A stretch of 64,000 nt of DNA from Thalassobacillus devorans. GTDB taxonomy: Bacteria > Bacillota > Bacilli > Bacillales > Halobacillaceae. Where the stretch lies: NCBI RefSeq assembly GCF_900176565.1, contig NZ_FXEH01000005.1, positions 1,203,384 through 1,267,383 of the forward strand. Direction: 5' to 3'. The notes beneath the pieces were generated by a model. The model saw nothing but the letters and a program-made list of their open reading frames with translations. It made no database searches and had not been told where the DNA came from. Position numbers and translations under genes: made by a program. This document shows, one piece after another, positions 1-11,883 of the stretch. Every line of letters begins with the position of its first letter. Within the stretch, counting starts at the first letter, position 1.

Positions 1-372
1 GGTAGTTTTCACTTCCACGGGAGCACCCATATCTGAAGCAATCGCTTTGATATATCGTTCTGCTTCTTCAATCGGGTCATGGGCAGGCAGTTCAGGTTCA
101 GATGTTTCTCGTTCTGCTTGTCCATTAATGTTTATTTCTGGTGCTGTTTTCTGTTCTTTTTGTTCTATATTTACTTCTGGTTCAGGAGTCTCTTCTTTTG
201 CCTCCACCTTCGATACTTTTACAATCGACGGTTTGCTGCCAAAACCAAGAAATCCCTTCTTACCTTCATCAATAATTTCGACTTCGACAAGGTCCCTTGA
301 TGTTTGTAACTGCTCTAACGCTGATTGGACCGCTTCCTCAACAGTTTGTCCAGTAGCAGTTATTTGCTTCAC
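1..372 (-). CDS. jag: Jag/KhpB (SpoIIIJ-associated RNA-binding protein), N-terminal part
   Basis: The window holds the first 124 codons; the C-terminal KH and R3H RNA-binding domains would lie off the left edge. The visible part is the Jag N-terminal domain (about residues 1-52), including the family's KKGFLGFG turn, followed by a long acidic, Glu-rich linker. The start is GTG at 372, overlapping the yidC stop (GTGA), so the two are translationally coupled. In the family, Jag/KhpB/EloR is a cytoplasmic RNA-binding protein linked to cell elongation and division control and is almost always encoded directly after yidC/spoIIIJ. The identification rests on domain and synteny. Confidence 0.93.
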   Translation of the reverse strand, partial: MKQITATGQTVEEAVQSALEQLQTSRDLVEVEIIDEGKKGFLGFGSKPSIVKVSKVEAKEETPEPEVNIEQKEQKTAPEININGQAERETSEPELPAHDPIEEAERYIKAIASDMGAPVEVKTT

Positions 373-1133
373 TTAGTTTTTCCTCCCGTTTCTTGTTCTT
401 TCATCATCGGTTTACGGATGAAAAGCGTCTGTGCGATCATAAACAAGTTACCGACTACCCAGTACAGGGCCAGTGCTGATGGGAAAAAGAATGCAAATGT
501 ACCAATCATGATCGGCATCAGGTAAAGCATCATCGTCATTTGTGGATTTTGCATGGCAGTTGAACCAGCCATCATCAGCTTTTGCTGAAGGAAGGTGGTT
601 CCCGCTGTTACGAGCGCCAAAATATAACTTGGTTCGCCAAGCTGCATCCACAAAAAGCTATGGGTCGCTACCTCAGATGTACGCATGATTGCGTGGTAAA
701 AACCGATCAAAATCGGCATTTGGACAATCAACGGCAAACACCCGGCTAATGGATTAACACCATGTTTTTGGAACAGCTGCATTGTTTCCTGCTGCAGTTT
801 TTGTTGTGTCTGTGCATCTTTTGAGCTGTATTTCTCACGCAGCTCCTGTAATTCCGGCTGAATATCCTGCATCGCTTTTGAACTCTTCAATTGCTTGACG
901 TTAAGCGGTAGCAAAACCAGACGGATAATAATGGTGATGATGATGATCGACAGACCATAACTCTCACCAGTAATATCGGCAAAAAACTCAATCGATTGTG
1001 ATAGCGGCCAAACTACATATTCATTCCAGAAACCTTCACTCTCAGCAGTGATGTCCTGATTAACCTCAGTACACCCAGAGAGGATGGTAAGTATTCCAGT
1101 CATGGCTAACAGCCACAAGACCTTTTTACGCAA
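369..1133 (-). CDS. yidC: Membrane protein insertase YidC/SpoIIIJ (lipoprotein type)
   Basis: Oxa1/YidC-family insertase that places membrane proteins, alone or with SecYEG; in Bacillus the SpoIIIJ version is also needed for forespore gene activation. The chosen start is TTG at 1133, with AAGGAGG 8 nt upstream; an in-frame upstream ATG at 1181 lacks such a site. This gives 254 residues. A basic N-terminus and hydrophobic segment end in a lipobox, Leu-Ser-Gly-Cys with Cys21, so the mature protein is lipid-anchored. Five hydrophobic segments follow. The positively charged groove residue typical of Gram-positive YidC is seen as the Arg in [10 protein letters not shown]. It lies in the conserved rpmH-rnpA-yidC-jag operon. 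Confidence 0.95.
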   Translation of the reverse strand: MRKKVLWLLAMTGILTILSGCTEVNQDITAESEGFWNEYVVWPLSQSIEFFADITGESYGLSIIIITIIIRLVLLPLNVKQLKSSKAMQDIQPELQELREKYSSKDAQTQQKLQQETMQLFQKHGVNPLAGCLPLIVQMPILIGFYHAIMRTSEVATHSFLWMQLGEPSYILALVTAGTTFLQQKLMMAGSTAMQNPQMTMMLYLMPIMIGTFAFFFPSALALYWVVGNLFMIAQTLFIRKPMMKEQETGGKTK

Positions 1134-1211
1134 CGTCCCTTCCTCCTTACTCCCTGACTCATTTACTTTTCTATTTAACATTTTAGCATTTTCATATCAG
1201 ACAATTCTATA

Positions 1212-1571
1212 TTATATCTTAGACTTCTTTTCTTTCGATAATAACCTCGATTTCGACAAAACATGGGTAAGACTCTTTTTCACCTGGTGAAAATCCATAT
1301 CTTTCGTCGGTTTACGGGCGATGATAACCAAATCATATCTGGGATCAATCGTATCTTCAAGCTCATGGAAAGCTTGTCTTAAGTATCGCTTGATCTGGTT
1401 CCTGACAACCGCAACGCCAATACGTTTGCTCACAGACAAGCCGATCCGGAAGTGTTCCTGTTTTTCTTTTTTCAAGTAATAGAGAACCAATTGCCGATTG
1501 GCAAACGATTTTCCATTTTTGAAAACCTGCTGGAATTCTTCATTTTTTTTGATTCGGTATTCTTTCTTCAT
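1212..1571 (-). CDS. rnpA: Ribonuclease P protein component
   Basis: Small basic protein (119 residues, the family's usual length) that binds the catalytic RNase P RNA and helps it process the 5' ends of tRNA precursors. The RNP signature is clear around residues 48-70: the RIGLSVSKR strand and then the [12 protein letters not shown] helix, with the conserved Arg and Lys residues that contact RNA. The start is ATG at 1571 with a GGAG-type site just upstream. It lies between rpmH and yidC, as in nearly all Firmicutes, and is separated from rpmH by a hairpin that may reduce read-through. Confidence 0.96.
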   Translation of the reverse strand: MKKEYRIKKNEEFQQVFKNGKSFANRQLVLYYLKKEKQEHFRIGLSVSKRIGVAVVRNQIKRYLRQAFHELEDTIDPRYDLVIIARKPTKDMDFHQVKKSLTHVLSKSRLLSKEKKSKI

Positions 1572-1596
1572 GAGCTTATTCCTCCATAATAACGAG

Positions 1597-1624
1597 AAAA
1601 AAGACCACTGACTTCATTCAGTGG
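1597..1624 (-). terminator. Attenuator-like hairpin between rpmH and rnpA
   Basis: On the minus strand a 7-bp stem (CCACTGA paired with TCAGTGG, 6-nt loop) is followed by TCTTTTTT. It has the form of an intrinsic terminator placed just after rpmH and before rnpA in the same direction. Partial termination here would give more L34 message than RnpA message. This is inferred from sequence only. Confidence 0.6.
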
Positions 1625-1625
1625 C

Positions 1626-1784
<159 letters not shown>

Positions 1785-2024
1785 TTAAAAATTAAAATTT
1801 CGAAATGCTAAAAGGCAGTCTAAACAATTATAAATAAACCATAACAAAAATGTCAACTCTATATTTATTTTCTTTCCGAGATTAAATGGATCGAACCTTC
1901 CTCCGCTGCTAAAATCTATTCTCAGCATTCAGCGTCCAGGCGTTATATAACAGGCTGTATCATAACAACTCGCGAACTCTATTTTACAAGGTATTTCAAA
2001 TGCTATACAATCTACTTTTGTAAT

Positions 2025-2365
2025 TAATCCACAAGCAATGTTAATATAATTTTCGACGCATTCTGACTATCCACAGCAAATATTGACAAGCTAATCACAA
2101 AATATAGTGTTGTGGATATTTTCTGTCTACAAGCTGTTGTGATTGTGGATAAACATTCAAAAACCGTTGCAACACAAGGATTTATCTGGTATCATATTTG
2201 TGTTTTAACCTTGGGAAAAAGTTCTCCGGATTAAATGTTCTCCACAGACTGTGGATAAACTGTGGATAGCTGTACACATGCTTGTTTTTAAAGTTATTCA
2301 CAGACTTGTGGAAAATGAAAATAAGCTGTCGGAAATTGGAGTGTGAACTGTTTTTTTCATCCACA
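2025..2365. other. oriC, left part: DnaA-box cluster upstream of dnaA
   Basis: The roughly 830-bp gap between rpmH and dnaA holds a DnaA-box cluster. Perfect 9-mers (TTATNCACA or its complement) are at 2144-2152, 2250-2258 and 2294-2302. One-mismatch boxes are at 2025-2033, 2067-2075, 2111-2119, 2238-2246, 2261-2269 and 2357-2365, with a further near match at 2307-2315. Boxes occur in both orientations. With the second cluster after dnaA, this makes the bipartite origin known from Bacillus. The stretch 1787-2020 is AT-rich with no gene, and 2427-2453 can fold into a hairpin in the dnaA leader. Confidence 0.9.
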
Positions 2366-2592
2366 CCAACTAAATATAATTTTCCTGAATAGGATTGTAC
2401 AAACATTATACACCACTGCCTTTCGAGCTCTTTCTTTCGTTCGAAAAAGAGAACGGAAGGTTTTTTGCACTTTTTAGAACGTCCATCTTAGTTATTGGAA
2501 ATGTATAAGAAAAGCGAGCTTTCATAGGGCATCTGACGAAAAGCTGAGTTTTTCAAATTTCATGTGTTACTGGAGGAAAGGGGTGAGACGAT

Positions 2593-3945
2593 TTGGAAAA
2601 TATTCATGAACTCTGGGACAGCACCTTAGAGAAAATGAAAGAGAAAATCAGCAAGCCAAGCTTTGAGACCTGGTTAAAGGCTACAAAAGCAGATTCATTA
2701 CAGGAAAACACCTTAACCATAGTAGCTCCCAATGAATTTGCACGCGACTGGCTTGAGAACCAATATTCCAAATTGATCAGTGAAACAGTTTTTGAAGTTA
2801 CCGGGGCGGAATTGAATACGAGATTCATCATTCCTGAGAATAAAGAACAGTCGATAGAGGATGTTAAACTGGCTGCAAAAAAAATACCGGACGTGAAACA
2901 AAACGGGGAAGAATCTCCGCAAAGTATGCTCAATTCTAAATATACGTTCGATACCTTTGTAATCGGATCTGGCAATCGTTTTGCACACGCGGCGTCGTTG
3001 GCAGTGGCGGAAGCACCGGCCAAAGCCTATAACCCATTGTTTATTTATGGAGGAGTAGGTCTCGGAAAGACTCACTTGATGCACGCAATCGGTCATTATG
3101 TATTGGATCATAATCCAAACGCAAAAGTAGTCTATCTATCTTCTGAAAAGTTCACCAACGAATTCATTAATTCGATTCGTGATAATAAAGCCGTCAATTT
3201 TCGAAATAAATATCGAAGTGTCGACGTGCTTTTAATCGATGATATTCAATTCCTGGCAGGGAAAGAACAAACCCAGGAGGAATTTTTCCATACATTCAAT
3301 ACCTTACATGAAGAGAGTAAACAGATTGTCATTAGCAGTGACCGTCCTCCAAAGGAGATCCCGACTCTGGAAGACAGACTTCGGTCCCGATTCGAATGGG
3401 GCCTGATTACGGATATTACTCCACCGGATTTGGAAACACGGATCGCTATTCTCCGCAAAAAAGCTAAAGCAGAAGGGCTCGATATTCCGAATGAAGTAAT
3501 GCTTTATATCGCCAATCAAATTGATACCAATATTCGCGAACTTGAAGGTGCTCTTATACGTGTTGTTGCTTATTCTTCCTTAATTAATCGCGATATCAAT
3601 GCCTCATTGGCAGCAGAAGCATTGAAAGATATTATTCCGAGCTCCCAGCCGAAAGTGATTACCATTGAAGCTATTCAGGAAATGGTAGGAGAAAAATACA
3701 ATGTCCGTTTAGAAGATTTTGCTGCAAAGAAACGTACCAAACAAGTAGCTTTTCCTCGTCAGATTGCTATGTTCTTATCCCGCGAACTTACGGATTTTTC
3801 TTTACCAAAGATTGGAGAGGAATTTGGGGGAAGAGACCATACCACAGTCATCCATGCGCACGAAAAAATTTCAAAGATGCTGGCTGAAGATCAGAATTTG
3901 CAGCGTGAACTCGATGAATTGAAAGAACGACTGAAAACTCACTGA
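2593..3945 (+). CDS. dnaA: Chromosomal replication initiator DnaA
   Basis: AAA+ ATPase that binds DnaA boxes and opens oriC. The 450-residue protein shows all four domains: domain I (about 1-85), a short linker, the AAA+ core with Walker [10 protein letters not shown] near residue 152 and Walker [11 protein letters not shown], and a C-terminal helix-turn-helix ending in the DnaA signature [15 protein letters not shown]. Translation starts at TTG 2593, preceded by GGAGGAAAGGGGTG. The gene is flanked on both sides by DnaA boxes, which also allows autoregulation. It is followed by dnaN as expected. Confidence 0.98.
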   Translation: MENIHELWDSTLEKMKEKISKPSFETWLKATKADSLQENTLTIVAPNEFARDWLENQYSKLISETVFEVTGAELNTRFIIPENKEQSIEDVKLAAKKIPDVKQNGEESPQSMLNSKYTFDTFVIGSGNRFAHAASLAVAEAPAKAYNPLFIYGGVGLGKTHLMHAIGHYVLDHNPNAKVVYLSSEKFTNEFINSIRDNKAVNFRNKYRSVDVLLIDDIQFLAGKEQTQEEFFHTFNTLHEESKQIVISSDRPPKEIPTLEDRLRSRFEWGLITDITPPDLETRIAILRKKAKAEGLDIPNEVMLYIANQIDTNIRELEGALIRVVAYSSLINRDINASLAAEALKDIIPSSQPKVITIEAIQEMVGEKYNVRLEDFAAKKRTKQVAFPRQIAMFLSRELTDFSLPKIGEEFGGRDHTTVIHAHEKISKMLAEDQNLQRELDELKERLKTH

Positions 3946-3953
3946 CGTTAATA

Positions 3954-4104
3954 TGTGTATAACTTGTTCAAGGTCATCAACAGTCTATCCACATGTGGGT
4001 AGACTTAATGCCCTTAAGTTTTACCCGGGTTATCCACATATACACAGCGCCTATTACTACTGCTACGATTTTTTTATTAAAAATAAATATATATAATGAC
4101 TCAT
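3954..4104. other. oriC, right part: DnaA boxes, DnaA-trio and AT-rich unwinding element
   Basis: Between dnaA and dnaN, perfect DnaA boxes lie at 3954-3962 (complement orientation) and 4030-4038, with near matches at 3985-3993 and 3994-4002. Thirteen bases after the 4030 box comes ctattactactgctacga (4051-4068), a run of trinucleotides in the register of the DnaA-trio, which in B. subtilis loads DnaA onto single-stranded DNA. A stretch made almost only of A and T follows (4069-4099), the expected DNA unwinding element. Placement and order match the basal origin unwinding system of Bacillus. Confidence 0.85.
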
Positions 4105-4119
4105 TAGGAGGATTTTTTA

Positions 4120-5262
4120 ATGAAATTCATCATCCAACGCGAACAATTGATGGAAAGCGTTCAAAATGTCATGAAGGCAATTTCTTCCCGGACAACGATC
4201 CCGATTCTTACAGGAATGAAATTAGAAGCAAGTGAACAAGGTGTAAAGCTGACTGGCAGTGATTCTGATATTTCGATTGAATCATTTATTCCTGCTGAAG
4301 AAGACGGAATTGTCTATGTAGAACAAATTGAACCAGGAAGCATCGTATTACAGGCCAAATACTTTCCGGATATTGTTAGAAAGCTTCCCCAAAACACAGT
4401 GGAAATCGAAACTGATGATCATCGAAATGTAACAATCCGGTCTGGAAGTGCTGAATTTCACTTGAATGGTCAGGATGCCGAAGAATATCCACAGCTACCG
4501 CAACTGCATACAGAGGACAGCTTCGAACTACCGATCGATCTATTGAAAAATTTGATTCGTCAGACTGTATTTGCTGTCTCCACTTCTGAAACACGTCCCA
4601 TACTCACTGGTGTCAATGTCAAAATAGAAGATGGAATATTACATTTTACAGCTACAGACAGCCATCGGCTGGCTTCAAGAAAACTTCCGCTCGAAAATCA
4701 GGAAACGGAAATTTCCTTCAACAATGTCGTTATTCCTGGGAAAAGTTTGACAGAGTTGAATAAGATTCTGGCGGATTCTGATCAGACGATTGAAATCAGT
4801 GTGACAGATAACCAAATCCTGTTTCGTACGAAGCATCTTTATTTCTTATCCCGCTTGCTGGATGGAAATTATCCAGAGACATCCCGTCTGATTCCAGATG
4901 AAAGTAAGACCGTAGTGACGATTGATGCCAAAGAATTGCTGCAGTCGATTGACCGTGCTTCATTATTGGCAAGAGAAAATCGGAACAATGTCGTAAGACT
5001 AATTACCAAAGGCGGAGAACAAATCGAAATCAACGGTAACTCACCGGAAGTGGGGAATGTTGTCGAAGAAGTTGCTGCCGAATCAATTGAAGGAGAAGAA
5101 TTGAAGATTTCTTTCAGTGCTAAATATATGATGGATGCTTTGAAAGCAGTCGGAAGTGACCAGGTAAAAGTGGAATTTACTGGTGCGATGCGCCCATTCC
5201 TGATCCGGGCTATCGACAACGACCAAGTACTACAGCTGATCCTGCCTGTCCGTACTTATTAA
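4120..5262 (+). CDS. dnaN: DNA polymerase III sliding clamp (beta subunit)
   Basis: Ring-shaped clamp that tethers DNA polymerase III and many repair factors to DNA. It is 380 residues, the usual length, with three repeated clamp folds, beginning MKFIIQREQLMESV and ending in the typical LILPVRTY tail that forms the protein-docking groove. ATG at 4120 is preceded by AGGAGG. It is the gene after dnaA across the unwinding element, and a strong terminator follows it, so yaaA-recF probably has its own promoter as well. Confidence 0.98.
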   Translation: MKFIIQREQLMESVQNVMKAISSRTTIPILTGMKLEASEQGVKLTGSDSDISIESFIPAEEDGIVYVEQIEPGSIVLQAKYFPDIVRKLPQNTVEIETDDHRNVTIRSGSAEFHLNGQDAEEYPQLPQLHTEDSFELPIDLLKNLIRQTVFAVSTSETRPILTGVNVKIEDGILHFTATDSHRLASRKLPLENQETEISFNNVVIPGKSLTELNKILADSDQTIEISVTDNQILFRTKHLYFLSRLLDGNYPETSRLIPDESKTVVTIDAKELLQSIDRASLLARENRNNVVRLITKGGEQIEINGNSPEVGNVVEEVAAESIEGEELKISFSAKYMMDALKAVGSDQVKVEFTGAMRPFLIRAIDNDQVLQLILPVRTY

Positions 5263-5269
5263 TTTATCT

Positions 5270-5307
5270 AAAAAGAGCCGACGTCCCACCAACGTCCGGC
5301 TCTTTTT
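5270..5307. terminator. Terminator after dnaN
   Basis: An inverted repeat, AAAAAGAGCCG-ACGT ... ACGT-CCGGCTCTTTTT with a 7-nt loop, ends in a T tract 8 bp after the dnaN stop. It is symmetric enough to work in both directions, but only dnaN points at it. Confidence 0.85.
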
Positions 5308-5426
5308 AGATGCGGATAACATTGAAATAGGACAGCACGTTTTTATAAGCAGGGTCATCCTTTTCTTTACTGCTTTTTTTTAGTAAAATAGAAAGATAGG
5401 CAAACTACTTGGTTAGGGTGAGAATA

Positions 5427-5648
5427 ATGGACGATAAAATAGAAATTTCCACTGATTATATCCAGCTGGGACAATTTCTCAAATTGGCAGATATTGTCGA
5501 ATCTGGCGGGATGGTCAAAGTCTTTCTTTCGGAATATGAGGTATATGTCAACAATGAACTAGAAAATCGCCGCGGCAAAAAATTATACGCAGGTGACGTG
5601 GTGGAAATTCCCGGAGTGGGGAGCTTCGAAGTCGTACGTGAAAGTTGA
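5427..5648 (+). CDS. yaaA: S4-domain RNA-binding protein YaaA
   Basis: A 73-residue protein consisting of one S4 RNA-binding fold (YaaA/RlbA family), with the characteristic QLGQFLKLADIVESGG and NRRGKKLYAGD segments. The function is thought to relate to ribosome assembly or RNA binding, but no precise role is established. ATG at 5427 is chosen because AGGGTGAG lies just upstream; in-frame TTG and GTG codons further upstream have no better site. It sits between dnaN and recF, its invariable place in Bacillales. Confidence 0.9.
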   Translation: MDDKIEISTDYIQLGQFLKLADIVESGGMVKVFLSEYEVYVNNELENRRGKKLYAGDVVEIPGVGSFEVVRES

Positions 5649-5674
5649 AGCGGTCCGGTTGAAAGGAAATTCAG

Positions 5675-6793
5675 ATGTATATTAAAGATATCAAGCTGAG
5701 ATCATTCCGTAACTATGATCGTCTCCAACTGGAATTCGACGATAAGGTCAACGTCATTATCGGAGAGAATGCCCAGGGTAAAACGAATCTTATGGAAGCC
5801 ATCTACCTGCTAGCATTTACCAAGTCCCATCGTACGCCAAGAGATAAGGAACTTATCCAATGGGACGAAGAGTATGCTAAAATAGAAGGTAGTATATATA
5901 AACGTAACCGCCGATTTCCATTAGAAATCATCCTTTCGAAAAAAGGGAAAAAAGCAAAGCTGAATCATTTGGAACAGAAACGCCTCAGCGACTATATCGG
6001 GGCGTTGAATGTCGTTATGTTTGCACCTGAGGACCTGAACCTTGTCAAAGGGAGTCCTCAGGTGCGTCGTAGGTTTATTGACATGGAAATAGGCCAGATC
6101 CAGCCTGCTTACATTTACCATTTAGGTCAGTATCAGAAGGTGTTAAAGCAGCGCAATCACCTGTTAAAAGACTTGCAGCGTCATCGCCAGACAGACAAAA
6201 CGATGCTGTATGTCCTGACTGATCAGTTGATTGAGCATGCAAGCACCTTGCTCGAACGGCGTTTCAGATTTTTGAAACTGCTTAGAAACTGGGCTGGTCC
6301 GATCCATGAAAGCATCAGCAGACAGCTGGAACAGCTGGAAGTTCTTTATGATGCCAGTGTAGAAGTATCAGAAGCTATGGATTTGGAAACAATTAGTGAT
6401 AGATATCAAGAAAAGTTTTCCAAAATTGAAGATAAGGAAATAGACCGCGGGACTACGCTGGCCGGCCCTCATCGTGATGACCTTATTTTTCATGTGAATG
6501 GAAAAGACGTACAAACCTTTGGTTCTCAGGGACAGCAGCGGACGACTGCTTTATCTTTGAAACTGGCAGAAATCGAACTGATTCATAGTGAAGTAGGAGA
6601 ATATCCGATTTTGCTTCTCGATGATGTCCTTAGTGAACTGGACGACTTGCGGCAGTCCCATTTGCTCCATACGATTCAAGGGAAGGTCCAGACATTTGTA
6701 TCGACGACCAGTATCGATGGGATAGAGCATCACGTCTTGAAAGAGGCAGAAATTTTTCGTGTCAAAAACGGTACAATCGAAATCCAGAAATGA
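5675..6793 (+). CDS. recF: DNA replication and repair protein RecF
   Basis: SMC-like ABC ATPase that helps RecO/RecR load RecA at single-strand gaps and stalled forks. The 372-residue protein has Walker [10 protein letters not shown] near residue 31, a middle coiled region, the ABC signature around [10 protein letters not shown] and a Walker [12 protein letters not shown] close to the C-terminus, all in the expected order. ATG at 5675 follows a GAAAGGAAA site. It lies 26 bp after yaaA and 9 bp before remB, an operon-like arrangement. Confidence 0.97.
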   Translation: MYIKDIKLRSFRNYDRLQLEFDDKVNVIIGENAQGKTNLMEAIYLLAFTKSHRTPRDKELIQWDEEYAKIEGSIYKRNRRFPLEIILSKKGKKAKLNHLEQKRLSDYIGALNVVMFAPEDLNLVKGSPQVRRRFIDMEIGQIQPAYIYHLGQYQKVLKQRNHLLKDLQRHRQTDKTMLYVLTDQLIEHASTLLERRFRFLKLLRNWAGPIHESISRQLEQLEVLYDASVEVSEAMDLETISDRYQEKFSKIEDKEIDRGTTLAGPHRDDLIFHVNGKDVQTFGSQGQQRTTALSLKLAEIELIHSEVGEYPILLLDDVLSELDDLRQSHLLHTIQGKVQTFVSTTSIDGIEHHVLKEAEIFRVKNGTIEIQK

Positions 6794-6802
6794 GGTGGAA
6801 CG

Positions 6803-7093
6803 TTGTTCATTCATATCGGTGACGATCAAGTAATTCGTTCGAAAGATGTGGTGGCAATCATTGATCACAACTTGATTTCTTCCTCATCCATCATTGAAGA
6901 AATGATTTACAACCAGAGGAAAGAAAAAAATGTCGAAGAAATGCAGACACAGGAAGCCAAGGCGATCGTTATAACCGAGGACCGGATCTATTTCAGCCCC
7001 TTGTCTGTTATGACATTGAAAAAACGTGCCAATATGATGGCCACTTTAAATAAATTAGAAGATTTCTCTGAAATCATCGAAGAAGAAGTATAG
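6803..7093 (+). CDS. remB: RemB/YaaB, DUF370 regulator-like protein
   Basis: A 96-residue protein whose first half is the DUF370 (RemA/RemB) fold: LFIHIGDDQVIRSKDVVAI, then a later VITEDRIYFSPLSVMTLKKR segment. RemA of this family is a DNA-binding activator of biofilm matrix and osmoprotection genes; RemB works in a parallel branch in B. subtilis. The start is TTG 6803 with GAGGTGG 4 nt upstream. The recF-remB-gyrB order is the conserved Bacillus context. The DNA-binding function of this copy is inferred. Confidence 0.88.
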   Translation: MFIHIGDDQVIRSKDVVAIIDHNLISSSSIIEEMIYNQRKEKNVEEMQTQEAKAIVITEDRIYFSPLSVMTLKKRANMMATLNKLEDFSEIIEEEV

Positions 7094-7172
7094 TAAGATG
7101 ATTGAAGGCGCAGCATTTAGAGAAATATTTTTCCAGGATGGGAACGAAAACTTCTGGAGGGAATGTAGGTGA

Positions 7173-9104
<1,932 letters not shown>

Positions 9105-9200
9105 AATTGGATCTGTAACTTAACCCGTTAATTTTCTATAAATCATTCACAAGGAACATTCCCTTGTCAGATAACAAATCTGATAGATAGTAATGCAATG

Positions 9201-9226
9201 AAGGCTGCAGCAATTGCTGTAGTCTT
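9201..9226 (+). other. Hairpin in the gyrB-gyrA gap
   Basis: AAGGCTGCAG and CTGTAGTCTT form a 10-bp stem with two G-U pairs and a 6-nt loop, 31 bp before the gyrA start. There is no real T tract after it, so it is a weak terminator at best. It could modulate gyrA expression; nothing further can be shown from the sequence. Confidence 0.35.
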
Positions 9227-9256
9227 CCTTCCTCATATGTGATAGGAGGTAATTTC

Positions 9257-11788
9257 ATGGTGGATCAACCAAATCGTCCACGTGTCCAAGAAGTTAATAT
9301 CAGCCAGGAGATGCGGACTTCATTCCTGGACTATGCCATGAGTGTCATCGTAGCCAGGGCATTGCCTGATGTCCGGGACGGTCTGAAGCCTGTCCATCGG
9401 AGAATATTATATGCGATGAACGACCTTGGTATGCATTCCGATAAAGCTTATAAAAAATCCGCCCGTATCGTCGGTGAGGTTATCGGTAAGTACCACCCTC
9501 ACGGTGACTCGGCTGTTTACGATACCATGGTTCGGATGGCGCAGGATTTCAACTACCGCTATATGCTTGTCGACGGCCATGGGAACTTTGGTTCTGTCGA
9601 TGGTGATGCGGCGGCTGCAATGCGTTATACGGAAGCCCGTATGTCAAAAATATCAATGGAAATTCTAAGAGATATCAATAAAGATACCATTGATTATACG
9701 GATAACTATGATGGGGCTGAAAAAGAACCAGTCGTCCTTCCCGCACGTTTCCCTAACCTGCTGGTAAACGGAACCTCTGGGATTGCAGTCGGTATGGCAA
9801 CCAATGTCCCGCCTCATCAGCTTGGGGAAGTCATTAATGGCGTTCTTGCCTTAAGTAAGGATCCGGATATCACCGTTCAGGAACTGATGGAAAATTACAT
9901 TTATGGTCCCGATTTCCCGACTGGAGGCCAAATTCTAGGACTAAGCGGTATCCGTAAAGCCTATGAAACTGGGAAAGGATCCATTACGATCCGCGCCAAC
10001 GTGGAAATCGAAGAGCAGGCAAACGGGAAATCCCGTATGATTGTGACGGAACTTCCTTATCAAGTAAACAAAGCCCGTCTCGTAGAAAAGATTGCCGAGC
10101 TTGCCAGAGACAAGAAAGTAGAAGGAATCACCGATCTTCGTGACGAATCCGATCGAAACGGCATGCGTGTTGTCATCGAGCTGCGAAAAGATGTCAATCC
10201 GAATGTGATGCTTAATAATCTATATAAACAAACAGCTTTACAGACTTCTTTCGGTATCAATATGCTGGCCTTAGTTGATGGTCATCCAAAAGTATTGAAC
10301 TTGAAACAAGTTCTGGAACATTATCTGGAGCATCAAAAAGTGGTCATCAGACGCCGTACGGCCTATGAACTAAGAAAAGCAGAAGCACGGGCTCATATTT
10401 TGGAAGGTTTACGCGTGGCCCTTGACCACCTTGATGAGGTTATCACGTTGATTCGTGAATCGAAGACAACAGAGATAGCCCGAGAAGGCCTGATGACCCG
10501 GTTTGAATTGTCAGAGAAGCAGGCTCAGGCTATCCTGGATATGCGCCTCCAGCGTTTGACTGGTTTAGAGCGCGAAAAAATCGAAGATGAATACCAGGAG
10601 CTTGTGAAGTTGATAGCCGAGCTTCGTGCGATCCTGGCCGACGAGGAGAAGGTATTGGAGATCATTCGCGAAGAATTGACTGAAGTGAAAGAACGCTTCA
10701 ATGATTCACGCCGGACAGAAATCGTTATAGGCGGAACCGACTTCATTGAAGATGAAGACTTGATTCCAGAAGAAACGATCATCGTGACATTGACTCACCA
10801 GGGGTACATCAAACGCCTCCCAGCTTCTACGTATCGTACCCAGCGCAGGGGCGGACGAGGCGTGCAGGGTATGGGCACACACGAAGATGATTTTGTCGAA
10901 CATCTGCTGTCCACATCCACCCATAACACCTTACTGTTCTTCTCGAACAAAGGGAAGGTCTATAAAGCAAAAGGCTATGAAGTGCCTGAATTTGGCCGGA
11001 CCGCCAAAGGAATTCCGATCATCAATATGCTCGAAATCGAACGGGACGAATGGATTAATGCGGTCATTGCAGTTGAGGAATTTGTCGATGACTGGTATTT
11101 CTTCTTTACGACACGTAAAGGGATTTCCAAACGGACATCCATTTCCCAATTCGCCAACATCCGTAAAGGCGGCCTGATTGCCCTTAACCTCCGGGAAGAA
11201 GATGAATTGATTTCTGTTCGTCTTACCAATGGTAAGAAAGATATTATGATTGGTACACGCGATGGCATGCTGATCCGCTTTGAAGAAGATCAGGTGCGTA
11301 CCATGGGACGCACAGCTGCGGGAGTTAAAGGTATTTCGTTACGCGATGGTGATGAAGTCGTGTCAATGGAAATCCTGGAAAATGACCTGCAAGTATTGAC
11401 CGTCACCGACAAAGGTTTCGGAAAACGCACGCCTGCTGACGATTACCGGATCACTAACCGGGGCGGTAAAGGAATTTTGACATGCAACCTGACAGAACGT
11501 AATGGCAAAGTAGTTGCCGTCAAAGCGGTCACAGGCGAAGAAGATGTCATGATTATTACTGCAACCGGAGTATTGATCCGCATGCCGATGGAGGGAATTT
11601 CCGAAACCGGCCGTAATACCCAGGGAGTACGCTTGATCCGTCTGCAGGAAGACGAATCAGTTGCTACCGTGGCTGTGCTTGAACCGGAAGAAGAGGAAGA
11701 AGCACAGGAGGAAGCGCAGGAAACTGCAGAAACAGTGCTGGAAAACGAAGAACCAACTGAAGAAAGCCCATCCGACAACGAAGAATAA
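9257..11788 (+). CDS. gyrA: DNA gyrase subunit A
   Basis: Breakage-reunion subunit of gyrase; it cuts and rejoins DNA through the catalytic Tyr and wraps DNA with its C-terminal beta-pinwheel. The start is ATG 9257 with AGGAGGT just upstream, giving 843 residues. The quinolone-resistance region reads [14 protein letters not shown], with the wild-type Ser and an intact acidic position, so no classical resistance change is seen. The GyrA box QRRGGRG begins the pinwheel at about residue 535. The last 45 or so residues are almost purely Glu-rich, a long acidic tail that fits a salt-adapted organism. Confidence 0.97.
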   Translation: MVDQPNRPRVQEVNISQEMRTSFLDYAMSVIVARALPDVRDGLKPVHRRILYAMNDLGMHSDKAYKKSARIVGEVIGKYHPHGDSAVYDTMVRMAQDFNYRYMLVDGHGNFGSVDGDAAAAMRYTEARMSKISMEILRDINKDTIDYTDNYDGAEKEPVVLPARFPNLLVNGTSGIAVGMATNVPPHQLGEVINGVLALSKDPDITVQELMENYIYGPDFPTGGQILGLSGIRKAYETGKGSITIRANVEIEEQANGKSRMIVTELPYQVNKARLVEKIAELARDKKVEGITDLRDESDRNGMRVVIELRKDVNPNVMLNNLYKQTALQTSFGINMLALVDGHPKVLNLKQVLEHYLEHQKVVIRRRTAYELRKAEARAHILEGLRVALDHLDEVITLIRESKTTEIAREGLMTRFELSEKQAQAILDMRLQRLTGLEREKIEDEYQELVKLIAELRAILADEEKVLEIIREELTEVKERFNDSRRTEIVIGGTDFIEDEDLIPEETIIVTLTHQGYIKRLPASTYRTQRRGGRGVQGMGTHEDDFVEHLLSTSTHNTLLFFSNKGKVYKAKGYEVPEFGRTAKGIPIINMLEIERDEWINAVIAVEEFVDDWYFFFTTRKGISKRTSISQFANIRKGGLIALNLREEDELISVRLTNGKKDIMIGTRDGMLIRFEEDQVRTMGRTAAGVKGISLRDGDEVVSMEILENDLQVLTVTDKGFGKRTPADDYRITNRGGKGILTCNLTERNGKVVAVKAVTGEEDVMIITATGVLIRMPMEGISETGRNTQGVRLIRLQEDESVATVAVLEPEEEEEAQEEAQETAETVLENEEPTEESPSDNEE

Positions 11789-11810
11789 TGATTAACTTCA
11801 TAAAGTGTAG

Positions 11811-11853
11811 ATAAAGCCGTCCGATAATGTATATAGGACGGCTTTATTTTTTT
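11811..11853 (+). terminator. Terminator after gyrA
   Basis: ATAAAGCCGTCC pairs with GGACGGCTTTAT across a 12-nt loop and is followed by seven or more T. It ends the gyrA transcript 23 bp after the stop and lies just before the ribosome binding site of the next gene. Confidence 0.9.
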
Positions 11854-11883
11854 ATACATAGTATGGAAGGGAGGTATCAGAGC

